Source: Hypomyces perniciosus (Eukaryota; Ascomycota; Sordariomycetes; Hypocreales; Hypocreaceae). Taken from it: DNA of 64,000 nt. The stretch spans positions 3,313,501 to 3,377,500 of the forward strand of contig SPDT01000006.1 of assembly GCA_008477525.1 (NCBI GenBank), given 5' to 3'. The translations under genes and the position numbers were made by a program. The first letter of the stretch is position 1. The number at the start of each line of letters is the position of its first letter. Positions 1 to 9,329 of this stretch are shown here, piece by piece. The notes below the pieces were generated by a model. The model worked only from the letters and a program-made list of their open reading frames with translations, did not search any database and was not told where the DNA came from.

Positions 1-462
1 CTTGATGGTCGCGTTCTCGTTTCCGGCTCCGATCCCCAGGATGGCGTCAACCCTCAGGAGTACCGTGTCGAGACTTTCACGCCTCCGTACCTCAAGAGCG
101 GCAAGCCCCGACCTTCCTTCACCATCACGAATAAGGATTGGACTTACGGTCAGACCGTTAGCTTCACTCTTGGTAGGGCTGCTCGGAACGGTGCTATTAA
201 GGCTTCCCTGCTCGGCTCCGTTTCCAGCACTCACGGTAACTCCATGGGTGCCCGTACTCTCTTCCCGGCCGTGTCGTGCACTGGAACCAGCTGCACAGTC
301 ACTTCCCCTCCGGGCAAGTACATTGCTCCCCCAGGCTGGTACCAGTTCTTCGTCCTTGATGGAGGCATCCCCGCCGTTGGTGTGTTTGTCCGCATTGGCG
401 GCGATCCCGCCCAGATCGGTAACTGGCCTCAGGGCAATGGCTTCACGCCCCCTGGAGTTTAA
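1..462 (+). CDS. Copper radical oxidase (glyoxal/galactose oxidase family), C-terminal part
   Basis: The frame is open from base 1 to the TAA at 460-462 (153 codons), so only the 3' end of the gene is in the window. It matches the C-terminal beta-sandwich domain (DUF1929) of secreted fungal glyoxal/galactose oxidases. An FTPPYL motif occurs near residue 26, and STHGNSMGAR around residue 76 contains the His that in this family is a copper ligand. These enzymes oxidise aldehydes or primary alcohols to produce H2O2 outside the cell. Codon use is normal and there are no stops, so the gene looks functional as far as can be seen. The catalytic Tyr-Cys half and the signal peptide lie upstream of the window. 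The family call is firm; the substrate is not known. Confidence 0.88.
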   Translation, partial: LDGRVLVSGSDPQDGVNPQEYRVETFTPPYLKSGKPRPSFTITNKDWTYGQTVSFTLGRAARNGAIKASLLGSVSSTHGNSMGARTLFPAVSCTGTSCTVTSPPGKYIAPPGWYQFFVLDGGIPAVGVFVRIGGDPAQIGNWPQGNGFTPPGV

Positions 463-1131
463 TCATTTCCATGAATTTAAAGCAAGATATGTGTAACAAC
501 CCTGACGATCTTTTTTGACATGAACTCGCCTGTTTCTTCTTACTTCCTCTTATTTTAGTCTATTTTTTTTGTATTCTTCTCATCGCCATTTGGCTAGGAG
601 GCGGACAGATATAGTTATCACATTTATTTGGTGTCAATGGAAAAGAAATCCAATGGTTATCATAGATGGAAAAAGGGGTAAGTCGGAGGAAACCGCAAGG
701 GTTTTCTTACTGTCTCTTTTTATAGTCAGACAGACAGAGCTTGTGAGACTAGCAGTGTTTTCTTAGGGAGCTAATATTCTTACTGAATACGAAGACGGTT
801 TTTTTGTTGTCAATTTGACGTGTAAGACACTCTTTACGTGAAGCTGACTTGTGAGGTCGTGTTTCTTGGGGAGATGTGCGACTGATGAAAGGAGGCGAAT
901 GGCTAATATCGGGACGTTTCAAGAAAAACAGGTAGAGCACATTATGAGGAATTGAGATCTTAACAACTATGAGGTCCACTTCACTTAAAGACATAGGGAA
1001 TAGAGGATTGTATTTTACTACCTTCCTAAGCTACCACGGTAAATACAGAGGATTCGCTTGGACAACAAGTTGCGATGTTCTCATCACCCACGCTATTAGA
1101 TGAGTCTCGAAGCCGTCTCCAATAGAACAGC
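463..1131. other. Intergenic spacer
   Basis: This is the 3' flank of the oxidase gene, including a T-rich run near 555-575 that fits a fungal 3' UTR. I see no convincing gene. Short ORFs here lack recognisable motifs or sensible codon use. Confidence 0.5.
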
Positions 1132-1590
1132 TCATTCATACCAGATTGCAAACCGTCTAAACTCACTGTCTTCCTTCAACGTGTCCATCACATTCTTGTT
1201 CAAGTCAATTCTCACCTCGAGTCCCCCAGAGTAAGTCTCATGGTCATCACGGTCCCGTAGTCCATACGCAGGCAAGATGACTACAGATCCGTTGAATGGA
1301 TCTGACTGCGGCCAGCGCATACGCTTGAACTTCCCCCATCCTAAGTCAAAGTCTTCGGTATTAGGGAAAAACCACATCCAATTGGACCCCAGAATATCCA
1401 TTCCGCGAAACGAATCCATCTGAAGCTGGACATCTGTAATCACTTTTTGGGACTTTCTAAACTGCGTATTGGATCGGAACTGTCGGTCAGTAGCACGCTC
1501 CCTCGCGGATGCTTTGATACACTGCGCGATATCTAACAAAGGTGTCTTAGGATCTATGAGCTCCAGGGTTGGCATGTGAGGGAAACACAT
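1132..1590 (-). pseudogene. BAHD-like acyltransferase, C-terminal fragment
   Basis: This 152-codon open stretch resembles the C-terminal third of fungal BAHD-like transferases (PF02458, the trichothecene 3-O-acetyltransferase type). It contains DFDLGWGKFKRMRWP, equivalent to the family's structural DFGWG motif. It then has the usual GGLEVRIDL segment and a terminal amphipathic helix before the stop. Family members are about 450-500 residues and need an N-terminal HxxxD active site, which is absent. Upstream on this strand the DNA turns AT-rich (1591-1740) with no continuation. I infer a truncated, inactive remnant. A short in-frame Met exists at the 5' end but is probably not a real start. 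Confidence 0.65.
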
Positions 1591-1776
1591 AAGGATATAC
1601 TTTAATAATTGCTTTTTTAAAGTTATATATTTAATTAATTATAAAGGCCTATTATATAACCTTATAGGTTAGGTTGTAATATAATATCCCTTTCTTATTA
1701 ATTTTATCGCGCCTTCTGAGGCATGTAAATGAATGATCTTTTTCTTACTGTTCTGCTGCTAAATATCCTGATGGTA
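1591..1776. other. AT-rich spacer
   Basis: Low-complexity AT-rich DNA with TpA-rich composition lies between two gene remnants. It looks like a small patch of the same mutational bias seen across the large repeats further on. No gene seen. Confidence 0.45.
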
Positions 1777-2368
1777 TTACTTTAAAGCTCTCGGCATGTC
1801 AATGTCCACCACTTACGGAAAATGAAATGGCAGCTCCTCGGCGCCTTCTATCGCCGCATTCATAAATAACGTTTATATCCCTGTCCGCAGCGGATTACCG
1901 TCTTCCGCGCTGTGACTCGTTATGCAGGCCTTCTGTCGCGTATACGTCTCGAGCTTCCCAGGATCAGCGTTAACGCTGCCCGGTTTCAGGTTCGCCAGTT
2001 TCTCGATGACGGGGGACCGGTCATTATCGATATCTGTAAGATGCAATGGGTTTTCGCTGGGCGTCTCTCCACGCCATGTCACGAGCCTAGCCCCCCAGTT
2101 ATTATGCATATGCCCAAAGCAGTGCATCTTGGGCATTGCTTCTGCAACGGCGGCGAAGAGCGACTGGCTCTTTAGGCGTTTAGCATTAACAGTCTGATCC
2201 ATTATGCCCTCAGGTGGACCGTGTATAACAACGCCGTCGAAACCCTTCCCAATAATCTATTCGTGCTCCTTGTAACTGGAGTTATACCGGAACCCCCAGT
2301 CTCCAAGGCCACCCCAATTGCCGAGGGATCGTGAGTAGGGACTTGCGTAGATTGTAAGCAAAGCTCCT
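1777..2368 (-). pseudogene. Calcineurin-like metallophosphoesterase remnant
   Basis: Read on the minus strand in one frame from 2368 to the TAA at 1777-1779, this encodes the C-terminal half of a fungal metallophosphoesterase. In order it shows an IYASPYS segment, NWGGLGDWGFRYNSS, the metal-binding VVIHGPPEG, then FGHMHNNWGA (the GHxH metal motif). A C-terminal block reads LFMNAAIEGAEELPFHFP followed by VVDIDMPRA. Three in-frame stops break it: TAG at 2257-2259, TAA at 1873-1875 and TAA at 1813-1815. Each can be explained by a C-to-T or G-to-A transition of a Gln or Trp codon, as expected from RIP. The 5' half is missing and a SINE abuts it at 2369. The enzyme would have hydrolysed phosphoesters using two metal ions; this copy is dead. 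Confidence 0.75.
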
Positions 2369-2553
2369 TTCAACTCTGTCTTATTAGTACTATTAAGTAC
2401 TATTAAGGCAGAAATAATATTATAAATATACTGCATTTACCCACTAAATTAATAGCTAAAAAGGTAAAAAGATTAACTAAGACAGGGGTTAAACCTGCAA
2501 CCTCTTAATGTACTTATTCGTAGTCAGACGCTCTGCCATTGAGCCACACGGCC
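2369..2553 (-). repeat. tRNA-Arg-derived SINE, copy 1
   Basis: On the minus strand the repeat starts with a tRNA-like head GGCCGTGTGGCTCAATGGC. It keeps the RNA polymerase III A box (TGGCTCAATGG) and a B box read as GGTTTAACCCC, i.e. GGTTCGACCCC with deaminated positions. The anticodon loop contains ACG and carries 8 extra bases, as in an intron-bearing tRNA-Arg(ACG). The 3' acceptor strand does not pair with the 5' strand, so this is not a working tRNA. A ~110-bp unrelated tail ends in duplicated AATAGTACT motifs and AAGACAGAGTTGAA. The copy at 6023-6207 matches end to end, differing mainly by transitions. Confidence 0.78.
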
Positions 2554-2967
2554 TTGTAATTGGTTGATGATTTGCACAATTATGCAGAATCATAAGAGTG
2601 CACCAGAGATGCACGACAACGCTGCATAATTGTCCATAATTGTCAGAGCTAGTTATGACGAGAATCGGGGATAAGCTGCCTTCGTCGTGACGGGTTTGCA
2701 CCTGATTAGGTATTCTTCCATTTCATTTGCCGATGCGCGAATTATGATCGTGATCCCAGGGGATACATGATTCTAGAATCAACGTTGACATATTCGCTCA
2801 TAAGTGAATAAATAGTGCTGAGGGAACATCACCAGTCCAGCTTGAGCGGGCCCCTCTTTTTCCGATCCGTCATCTTATACCTTATCTCGTCGACCTCTCG
2901 GTTCTGCTCCTAAGCGTGCAACTCCATCCTTCTTTCTCCCTTCCCCCAGCAGCTTCATCATTAAACT
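2554..2967. other. Spacer; no gene recognised
   Basis: This is normal-composition intergenic DNA. A pyrimidine-rich stretch (about 2905-2950) immediately precedes the ATG at 2968, as is common upstream of fungal start codons. Nothing else can be supported. Confidence 0.4.
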
Positions 2968-3210
2968 ATGGATGTCTCGAGCTCGCAGCACTCACAGTCG
3001 CTCATGAATCAGAGCGAATCACAAGACAAGGATGCTTCCGAAAGGTCCAAGAAGAAAACATCGAGGCATAGCCAGCGGTCCACCAAGATCCTCAAGGAGT
3101 GGTTCGCAGCTCAATTTGTCGCAACCGAATAGGACAAAGGTGCGAGGGGAATGACACCTCAGAGGGCGTTTTGCGGGGGCCCAGATATGCAAGCAGCATA
3201 AGAAGCACAG
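2968..3210 (+). pseudogene. Degenerate homeodomain gene fragment
   Basis: From the ATG at 2968 a 54-codon frame runs to a TAG at 3130-3132. It has a Ser/Gln/Lys-rich leader and then RSTKILKEWFAA, resembling helix 1 of fungal TALE-type homeodomains. The same frame continues after the stop with ARGMTPQRAF, like the turn into recognition helix 3. In the neighbouring frame the DNA reads FAGAQICKQHKKHRLGN, resembling the basic end of helix 3. The residues usually found between helices 1 and 2 (NPYP...EEK) are missing. I infer a homeobox transcription-factor gene broken by a deletion, a nonsense change and a frameshift. The similarity is short, so this is tentative. Confidence 0.4.
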
Positions 3211-3325
3211 GCTGGGCAATGCATATCTAGCGGTATCATGTAATGATATGCCAATTTATATCTTTCTTTTCTTTTCTTTCTATATCATCTGCTGCCACTA
3301 TTACCTTTCCAAGAGACCCTTCACG

Positions 3326-4386
3326 ATGAGCCCAATTCCTATCCCCCCGTTAACGCAATCCGTCATCGATCATATTGGCAGTACGCCATTGGTGCGGCTG
3401 AATCACCTACCACAATCCGAGGGTATCAAGGCCGAGGTTTTGGCCAAGTTGGAATTTCAAAATGCCGGCGGCTCGGTCAAAGACAGGGTAGCCAAGGCCA
3501 TGGTTGAAAGCGCAGAACAAGAGGGACGCATCAAGCCCGGAGATACCCTCATCGAGCCACCAGTGGAAATACGTCCGTCTGCATTCTGTTCCCATCTCAT
3601 CTTCCACTAATGCAGAAAACGACTAACTACCACAGTGGTATTGCTCTGGCCCTCGTAGCCGCAGTGAAAGGTTACAAGTGCGTCATCACCATCTCGGAAA
3701 AGATGTCGGAAGAGAAAGTCCTAGTTCTCAAGGCCCTCGGCGCGGAAATCGTGCGCACCCCGGCTGGTGTGCCCATCGAGGCACCGGATTCTATCATCAG
3801 CGTGGCCCGCAGGCTCCAGAGCGAGCGACCGAACTCACATATCCTTGATCAATACACGAACCCGAACAACCCGCTGGCGCATGAGTTGGGCACATCGAGG
3901 GAGATTTGGGAGCAGTGTGAGGGGAGGGTAGATGCTGTTATTGCTGGAGCCGGTACTGGGGGCACGATCACAGGGTTGACAAGGGGATTAAAAAAGTTCA
4001 AGCCTGATGTTCTGATGGTTGGAGCCGATCCGGTAGGATCGGTGCTAGCACAGCCGGAAGAGTTGAACCAGGTCAAGGGGGAGTACAAGGTGGAAGGCAT
4101 TGGCTACGATTTCGTGCCCGAGGTGCTGGACCAGACGGCGCCAGATTTGTGGGTCAAGACGACGGATGAAGCGTCGTTTCTCTGTGCGAGACGGCTCATC
4201 CGTGAGGAGGGAATACTCTGCGGAGGGTCCTCTGGTGCGGCTGTTGCGGCCATGTTTGAGCTGCTTAAGATGCGACCGGATCTTAATCGCGAGGGAGTGA
4301 GGATTGTTTTGATCTTGCCGGATAGCATCAGAAACTACTTGACCAAGTTTGTCGATGATGGCTGGATGGCGAAGAATGGGTATTGA
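3326..4386 (+). pseudogene. Cystathionine beta-synthase-like PLP enzyme with a 1-nt frameshift
   Basis: This is a PLP-dependent beta-replacement enzyme of the eukaryotic cystathionine beta-synthase core type. Exon 1 (3326-3572) carries HIGSTPLVRLN and GGSVKDR with the PLP-binding Lys at residue 52. The intron is 3573-3635 (GTCCGT, branch ACTAAC, CACAG). Exon 2 (3636-4386) continues with GIALALVAAVKGY, NSHILDQYTNP, GAGTGGTITG, VEGIGYDF, CGGSSGAA and LPDSIRNYLTKF. The protein would be about 332 residues with no C-terminal CBS regulatory pair. Exons sum to 998 nt, one short of a multiple of three. At 3557-3561 the DNA reads gagccaccagtgg where the conserved EPTSGNT loop needs one more base. An alternative splice (GT at 3562 to AG at 3615) restores frame but deletes the substrate-binding TSGNT loop. 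I therefore call it inactivated unless the missing base is an assembly error. The start at 3326 fits family length better than the upstream in-frame ATG at 3248. Confidence 0.78.
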
Positions 4387-5180
4387 TACTCGATGCTAGC
4401 TAGGTTAGTAGTGAGATTTTTGTGTCAAAACTCAATGTGGTCATTAAAACTGGATGGACTTTGAGAATGGTTTCCTATGGCGAAAGAAGTATCATCTAGT
4501 TTACATCACGATTTGCGTGTCATCCCTGCTTTCTGAACCGCTGACACAATCACAGACCTTAAAAGACCTGTCGGATAACATCCATCGGTCTTGGTACTGG
4601 AATTATTGATGCAAGGGAGTCGGCCTCACTGCCACGGCTGACGTGATGTCAGACATATCTTACACAGCCGTCTCTTTATGATAAAAGGAAGTAAAGGAAG
4701 CGAATGAGGGAAAGGGATCCGAGGTCAATTGAAGTGGAATTCAGGTGCCCAGAATGCCCTAATGTTGTGACACGTTCAAGCTGACTACATGACTGTAAAA
4801 CCCAACAAGACCGACAGTGTAATAAAAGATTATATGGGAATTTTGTCCCGTTATAGTAGCTAAGTCATCTATTTGGCTCATTGACGCAGGCATCAAGAGA
4901 AGATTGCTTTGGGATCTGAAAAATACCCCCATTCAACATGCTGAGGGGGAAGTGTCATTCGCCGCCCTAAGGGGTGTCATACTCCGCCCTGTGTCTTTTC
5001 AGCCTCCCACATATCGCTTTAAAGAGGTTCTTGTATATTCAATGACGTAGCTTGGATTACCAAAGCTATTAAAATAAAGAACGGAACGGTTATATAAGTG
5101 CGAAGAACAAGTTATTGCAGGATCAACAACGGTGGCCAGTTCGATACCACGATGCACCATGTTCTACAACGAATCGGACC
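4387..5180. other. Intergenic region with promoter of the F-box/ankyrin gene
   Basis: No coding sequence is recognisable here. The 3' flank of the cystathionine beta-synthase-like gene grades into a presumed promoter region for the gene starting at 5181. Confidence 0.45.
5091..5098 (+). promoter_or_regulatory. Probable TATA box
   Basis: TATATAAG lies 83 bp upstream of the ATG at 5181, a plausible distance for a fungal core promoter. It is supported only by motif and position. Confidence 0.45.
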
Positions 5181-5881
5181 ATGGAGAGCGATCTGCTCTT
5201 GAGACCTCCGACTGAAATTCAGCACATAATTCTATCAGTAAGATATTCATCGCTCACTTATGAAGGGTTCTGCCAGCAGTGTCTGATAACCATTAGGACC
5301 TCTCCAAGGACGATTTGTTGAATCTCCGACTAACATGCTGTCGTCTCGATACCCTATGCGTGCCATATATGCTTCGGAAAATCGTCGACGAGATGAATAG
5401 CCCAGCGTTCAGAGGTGGTCATCTTCACCAGGCGGCAGAGAATTGCTTACACGATCTGATGCTGCTTCTGCTGAGCTTCCGGCCCCCACTTGAAAAGATT
5501 GACAAGTCAGGAGAAACAGCTGTTCATATAGCAGTGCGGAAAAATTGCCTGGATTGCGTTCGAAAACTTCTCACTGCTGGGGCAGATCCATCAACAGCCT
5601 CAGGGCAAGGATGGACGCCGCTCATGGTGGCAGCCCGTTACGGACATGACGATGTGATCGATGAATTGGTTAGAGCTGGCGCAGAAGTGAATGCTCAGGG
5701 TTTTCATGGGTGGACAGCATTGCATATAGCACGTCGTTTTGGTCATCAGAAAGCTGTTTTGCTTCTAGTTGAGGCTGGTGCAGATGCTGGTGTTCTGGAC
5801 TATGATGGGATCAAGGCAGGTGAGGTGTGTTGCTGGACAAAGTGCTGGGGTGTCGTCGCAACTCCTTTACGCAAAGAGTGA
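5181..5881 (+). CDS. F-box / ankyrin-repeat protein (3' end uncertain)
   Basis: Exon 1 (5181-5237) encodes 19 residues ending PPTEIQHIILS. A 59-nt intron (5238-5296; GTAAGA, branch CTGATAAC, TTAG) joins it to exon 2 at 5297, giving DLSKDDLLNLRLTCCRLDTL, so the two exons rebuild a fungal F-box. Exon 2 then has ankyrin repeats: SGETAVHIAVRKNCLDCVRK, QGWTPLMVAARYGHDDVIDE and HGWTALHIARRFGHQKAV, each followed by an L-x-x-AGA(D/E) turn. F-box/ankyrin proteins are likely SCF ubiquitin-ligase adaptors. The frame stops at 5881, but ankyrin-like residues continue in another frame near 5950-6010 (AGVDAALEDEG), and a GT-AG pair (GTGAGG at 5820, AATAG at 5889) may be another intron. A SINE begins at 6023, so the original 3' end may have been lost. 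Confidence 0.7.
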
Positions 5882-6022
5882 TGACAATAGATATGGGAGA
5901 TGAAGTAAATGAGTTATTCTACCTAATAAGCAAGATCTTTGGAATGTTCAACATGCCGGAGTTGATGCTGCCCTGGAGGACGAAGGATGCATATTGGGCT
6001 TGGCACTCTGGACAAATATATC

Positions 6023-6207
6023 GGCCGTGTGGCTCAATGGCAGAGCGTCTGACTACGAATAAGTACATCAGGAGGTTGCAGGTTTAACCCCTATCTCAGT
6101 CAATCTTTTTACCTTTTTAGCCATTAATTTAGTGGGCAAGCGCAGTGTATTCACGATGTTATTTCTGCCTCAATAGTACTCAATAGTACCAATAAGACAG
6201 AGTTGAA
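6023..6207 (+). repeat. tRNA-Arg-derived SINE, copy 2
   Basis: This is the same 185-bp family as 2369-2553, in plus orientation and less mutated. The head folds as far as the T arm. It has 5' GGCCGTG, D stem GCTC/GAGC, anticodon stem TCTGA/TCAGG around a loop containing ACG plus an 8-nt intron-like ATAAGTAC, and T-stem GCAGG. The 3' acceptor half is replaced by the SINE body ending AATAAGACAGAGTTGAA. No clear target-site duplication is visible. Confidence 0.78.
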
Positions 6208-6269
6208 CGCCATGTTGATTCTCTCGCCTGTCGCAGCCTTCACTTCTCACTAAGTTCAATAACCTCTCA

Positions 6270-7627
6270 TCACCTCAGCTTCCACACACTGACCATGTCC
6301 GTCCCTCTGCCATTTTCGTACGATCGAGGAGGCTTGAACTTGAGCACTTTCTGGAATGCACCACCCTCACCACCTGTCTCTGTCTCTTCTCCCTCTTCGT
6401 CAATCAGGCCATCGCTGCCTCGTCCCAGAATGTCCCAGTAAACACCGCGAAGACCCCACGGGGGACCCAAAGCCTTCAGGTCCTTCCACAGGGGAAATTC
6501 CAAACACACGAGGACACCTTGTTGGGTCAGCAACTCACTCATGCGACGGGCCCAATCTTTGCGCATTTCGGGCAAAAGAGCACACAGAAACTAGAGGCAA
6601 AAAATGTCTTTCGGTTAGTCAAAGCAATTTGAAGCAAGATCATCTGAGACAGTCTGGCCAAGGTTCGTACCGTATAGTCGTAAATAAGGTCGAAGCCCTC
6701 AGCACCACCTTCAGCGACAGCAACCTCCCAGTCTCTCTTGAAGAAGTCACCGACAATGATCTTCACAGTTCCATGCTGGGATGCAGGCCATTCTTCTTTG
6801 CCTCCATAGTTGTACTCATTGGGTTCAACTAGTTCGGTTGCAGCATACCATCTTGCGATTTCTGCTCCCTTTTCAGAGACTTCAAGACCGTATACATCTA
6901 TCAATCACACATCAACAGTATGAGGGCTCATTGGCAGGTGCATAAATGATAGAATTCGACACTCTTGCTGATCCCAAGTTAGGTGGGAAAAGCGGCTGCT
7001 TAAATATATGGAAACTTGCTAACTAATTGATCATGACCATCCGGATCTAGGAAATCTAGGAAATCTAGCTGTCATGATATCGTCATTGACTTACGGATCC
7101 GGCTGTTATTGCAAGCTAGTTGGGAATCAGGGAATGTGCGTTGGAATGAGGGAATGTGTAATGTTGTGGAATGTGCCGTGATGTGGAACTATCCGTTACT
7201 GAGGTTGACAACATCGAAGCCATGCAGCGCCAACATGACGACATCATATCCTTTGCCACAACCCTAATATTTACTTTAATCTCTGTTGGAAAGGAAAAGA
7301 AAAATAGCCATCTTTGTTCCAAGTACGATTGAATTACTTACAGGCACTAATGCACGAGGTCGTTTCCCGTTCTCCGGACGGCGTAGAACCTCCGGGCGCG
7401 ATTCGATAAAATCTGTCAGCGCTGGTGAAGGTTTCCCGCGGTCCCAGAGATCATCTTGGTTGGACTCCCATAATTCCGACCATCCGGAGCCTTGCTTCTC
7501 GCGGGGCCTGGTTAAGTTGTTAGAGAATTTGGCCTGGAGGCACACTTCACGCTAAGTTTAGAGTAGGAGCGAGAACGAACTTATCTGAGAAGTGTATAAC
7601 AAGACGATGCTGGTCGGGGTTTATCAT
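6270..7627 (-). CDS. TPMT-like SAM-dependent thiol/halide methyltransferase
   Basis: This is a five-exon gene of the fungal/plant thiopurine- and thiol-methyltransferase-like family. Proposed exons: 7627-7581, 7507-7342, 7263-7200, 6897-6671 and 6590-6270, about 274 residues. Exon 1 joins exon 2 to give HFSDKPREKQGSGWSELWE, then WDRGKPSPAL, as in the family's N terminus. The exon 2/3 junction builds the SAM-binding LVPGCGKGYDVVMLALHGFD. Exon 4 has YGLEVSEKGAEIA, then GDFFKRDW and FDLIYDYT. Exon 5 continues FLCALLPEMRKDWARRM and CLEFPLWKD. Introns 1, 2 and 4 have clean signals (GTTCGT, GTAAGT and GTACGA). The intron between exons 3 and 4 is unusually long (~300 nt) and its exact ends are uncertain; the junction adds about four residues relative to the family. 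Members transfer a methyl group from SAM to thiols or halides in the cytosol. The start at 7627 is chosen because it restores the family N terminus. Confidence 0.75.
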
Positions 7628-7665
7628 TTCGAGGGATTCCAGTCTTTGGAATATTGTACTGAAAA

Positions 7666-7887
7666 TTATTCTTTGTCGATATATCTGGACTGGAGAAGCT
7701 CTCTATCTGGATTGAAGCGAACATAAAGCTTTATACTCGTTGAATTCATGCCACTAAAATCGCCATACTGCCAACGCCCTACACAGCCATAAGATGCTCC
7801 ACTTTCTTTCACTTGACGCCCTATGTCAAAACCGAACAAAACAAAAAATAAAATAAAATATTGTAAATTGCAATACGGGGGGACCAT
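7666..7887 (-). CDS. Small hypothetical ORF or terminal exon
   Basis: This 73-codon minus-strand ORF has a well-behaved C-terminal half (GCVGRWQYGDFSGMNST, then IKLYVRFNPDRELL). Its N-terminal part comes from a T-rich run that looks like intron sequence ending in GACATAG. It could be the last exon of a multi-exon gene extending toward 7970, where a GT-AG pair fits, or a short protein with a hydrophobic N terminus. I do not recognise a family. Confidence 0.25.
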   Translation of the reverse strand: MVPPYCNLQYFILFFVLFGFDIGRQVKESGASYGCVGRWQYGDFSGMNSTSIKLYVRFNPDRELLQSRYIDKE

Positions 7888-9130
7888 CTGGAAGGAAGTT
7901 TAGTCAGATGTATCATTATCCTATTGCTTTTCCATAATATAGAGAAATTATACCTCGTACCCGACTTCCCGATTTTAGGGACTTTCTAGGAACATGATGC
8001 GAAATGTGAGAATATTAAGACCTCATTATTCCCAAAACCAAGTGAATGAATTAAAAATGAAATAAGGAGGATGTGGCACAGTGAAGGTGTGTGCTTTAGC
8101 AAACAGAGACCGTGATTTGTCGATTTGTTGATTTGTTGACGCTGTAGAGGTGGCACAACTCGTGTTCACCAACATCAACTCGTTGATACAAACAAGGACC
8201 CTTGATATGGATAGAGGAATTACATTTGAATCGGTGTAAATATATCAGAGCTTATTGTACTTTCGCAATTTTTAATAATTCTTTTTCTGAATAAACAATA
8301 AATTGATTTAATGCAAAGGATATGACAAGCAAGGGTATACCTTGGAGAATGATGTTACTAACTTGCGGTAAAACTATATTTGAATTGGAACAATGATTTT
8401 TCATTACTGAATACACATTCCGGCTGCTGATATCGATGTTTGTTTCTAGTGCTGAAACGGAACGCTATGGGTAGCCGTATTTATACTCGCGTGTCCATAA
8501 ATCACAATAATAAGCAACAAACAAACATCAAAGGAGACAAACGAAAATGTACGTGATGTCCTTTGGAGAGCAAAAAGGTACCAAAACTCCTTCCGATGAA
8601 TCTGTTGAAGTTCTGGTATATGGAGTTGATGCGTGTGCGTGTGTGTGCAGAATGAAGCTTTTTGGCGGGGGAAGTTGAAGTTAATAAGGTCAGCCCTGTT
8701 TCCTTGTATACTAGGTGGGCATAAATACGTAATAAACCGCAAACAGTGATTCATATATACAGCTACTAGTGAAAGGGAGCATTTGGTATCTTTCTTTTAC
8801 GGCTCTTGTTCTTTGTCATTAGTTGGCATTCCTGAACCTTTGTTGGAAAGGTAGGGCCAACACCTAACTCCTTAATCCAGCTATTCTCATTACCCCAGCC
8901 AATCTAGCAATCCATTACGGAAACTGCGTAAGCGAGATAATCTCAGACTGCATAGAATGTTCTCGAGACTCCTCGTCGAGAGGGGCTGTAACGACAAAGT
9001 GAGCCTGCATGAGATTGCCAATAAAGTGAAACACTTGCACCACTATTACAAGTCCGATGCCCGCCAAAGGCGCTTATAGGGGCAAGTAAAGCTGCTGCGC
9101 TAAGGCAGCTTTGCGCGCTCTTTCCCCGGA
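7888..9130. other. Intergenic region at the edge of the AT-rich block
   Basis: No gene can be supported. There is a short GT-rich microsatellite near 8628-8650 and a small tandem array of GATTTGTT-like units near 8114-8140. Composition stays normal until about 9130 and then becomes AT-rich within roughly 50 bp. Confidence 0.5.
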
Positions 9131-9329
9131 CTTAGATTAATGATCTTCCCGTTTAAAGGCAGAGTTAATTACTTAATAACCTATATTATTCGTTATTTAT
9201 ATAATATTCCCAATAAAATCAAAAACTATCATTAATTATTATATATTATCTATATGACCTAACTCTTTCCTTTATTATTATTAAATTATTAAATTATTTA
9301 ATAGTATTATTAAATAGTAGTATTAATTA

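Noticed and set aside
6023..6100. Possible functional tRNA-Arg gene
   Set aside because: The A and B boxes and the anticodon arm are present, but the 3' acceptor strand does not pair with GGCCGTG and the sequence continues into a repeated body shared with 2369-2553, so it is a SINE head.
8446..8754. 102-codon minus-strand ORF upstream of the AT block
   Set aside because: It contains a GT-repeat-encoded HTHTHT run and has no family resemblance or plausible splice context.
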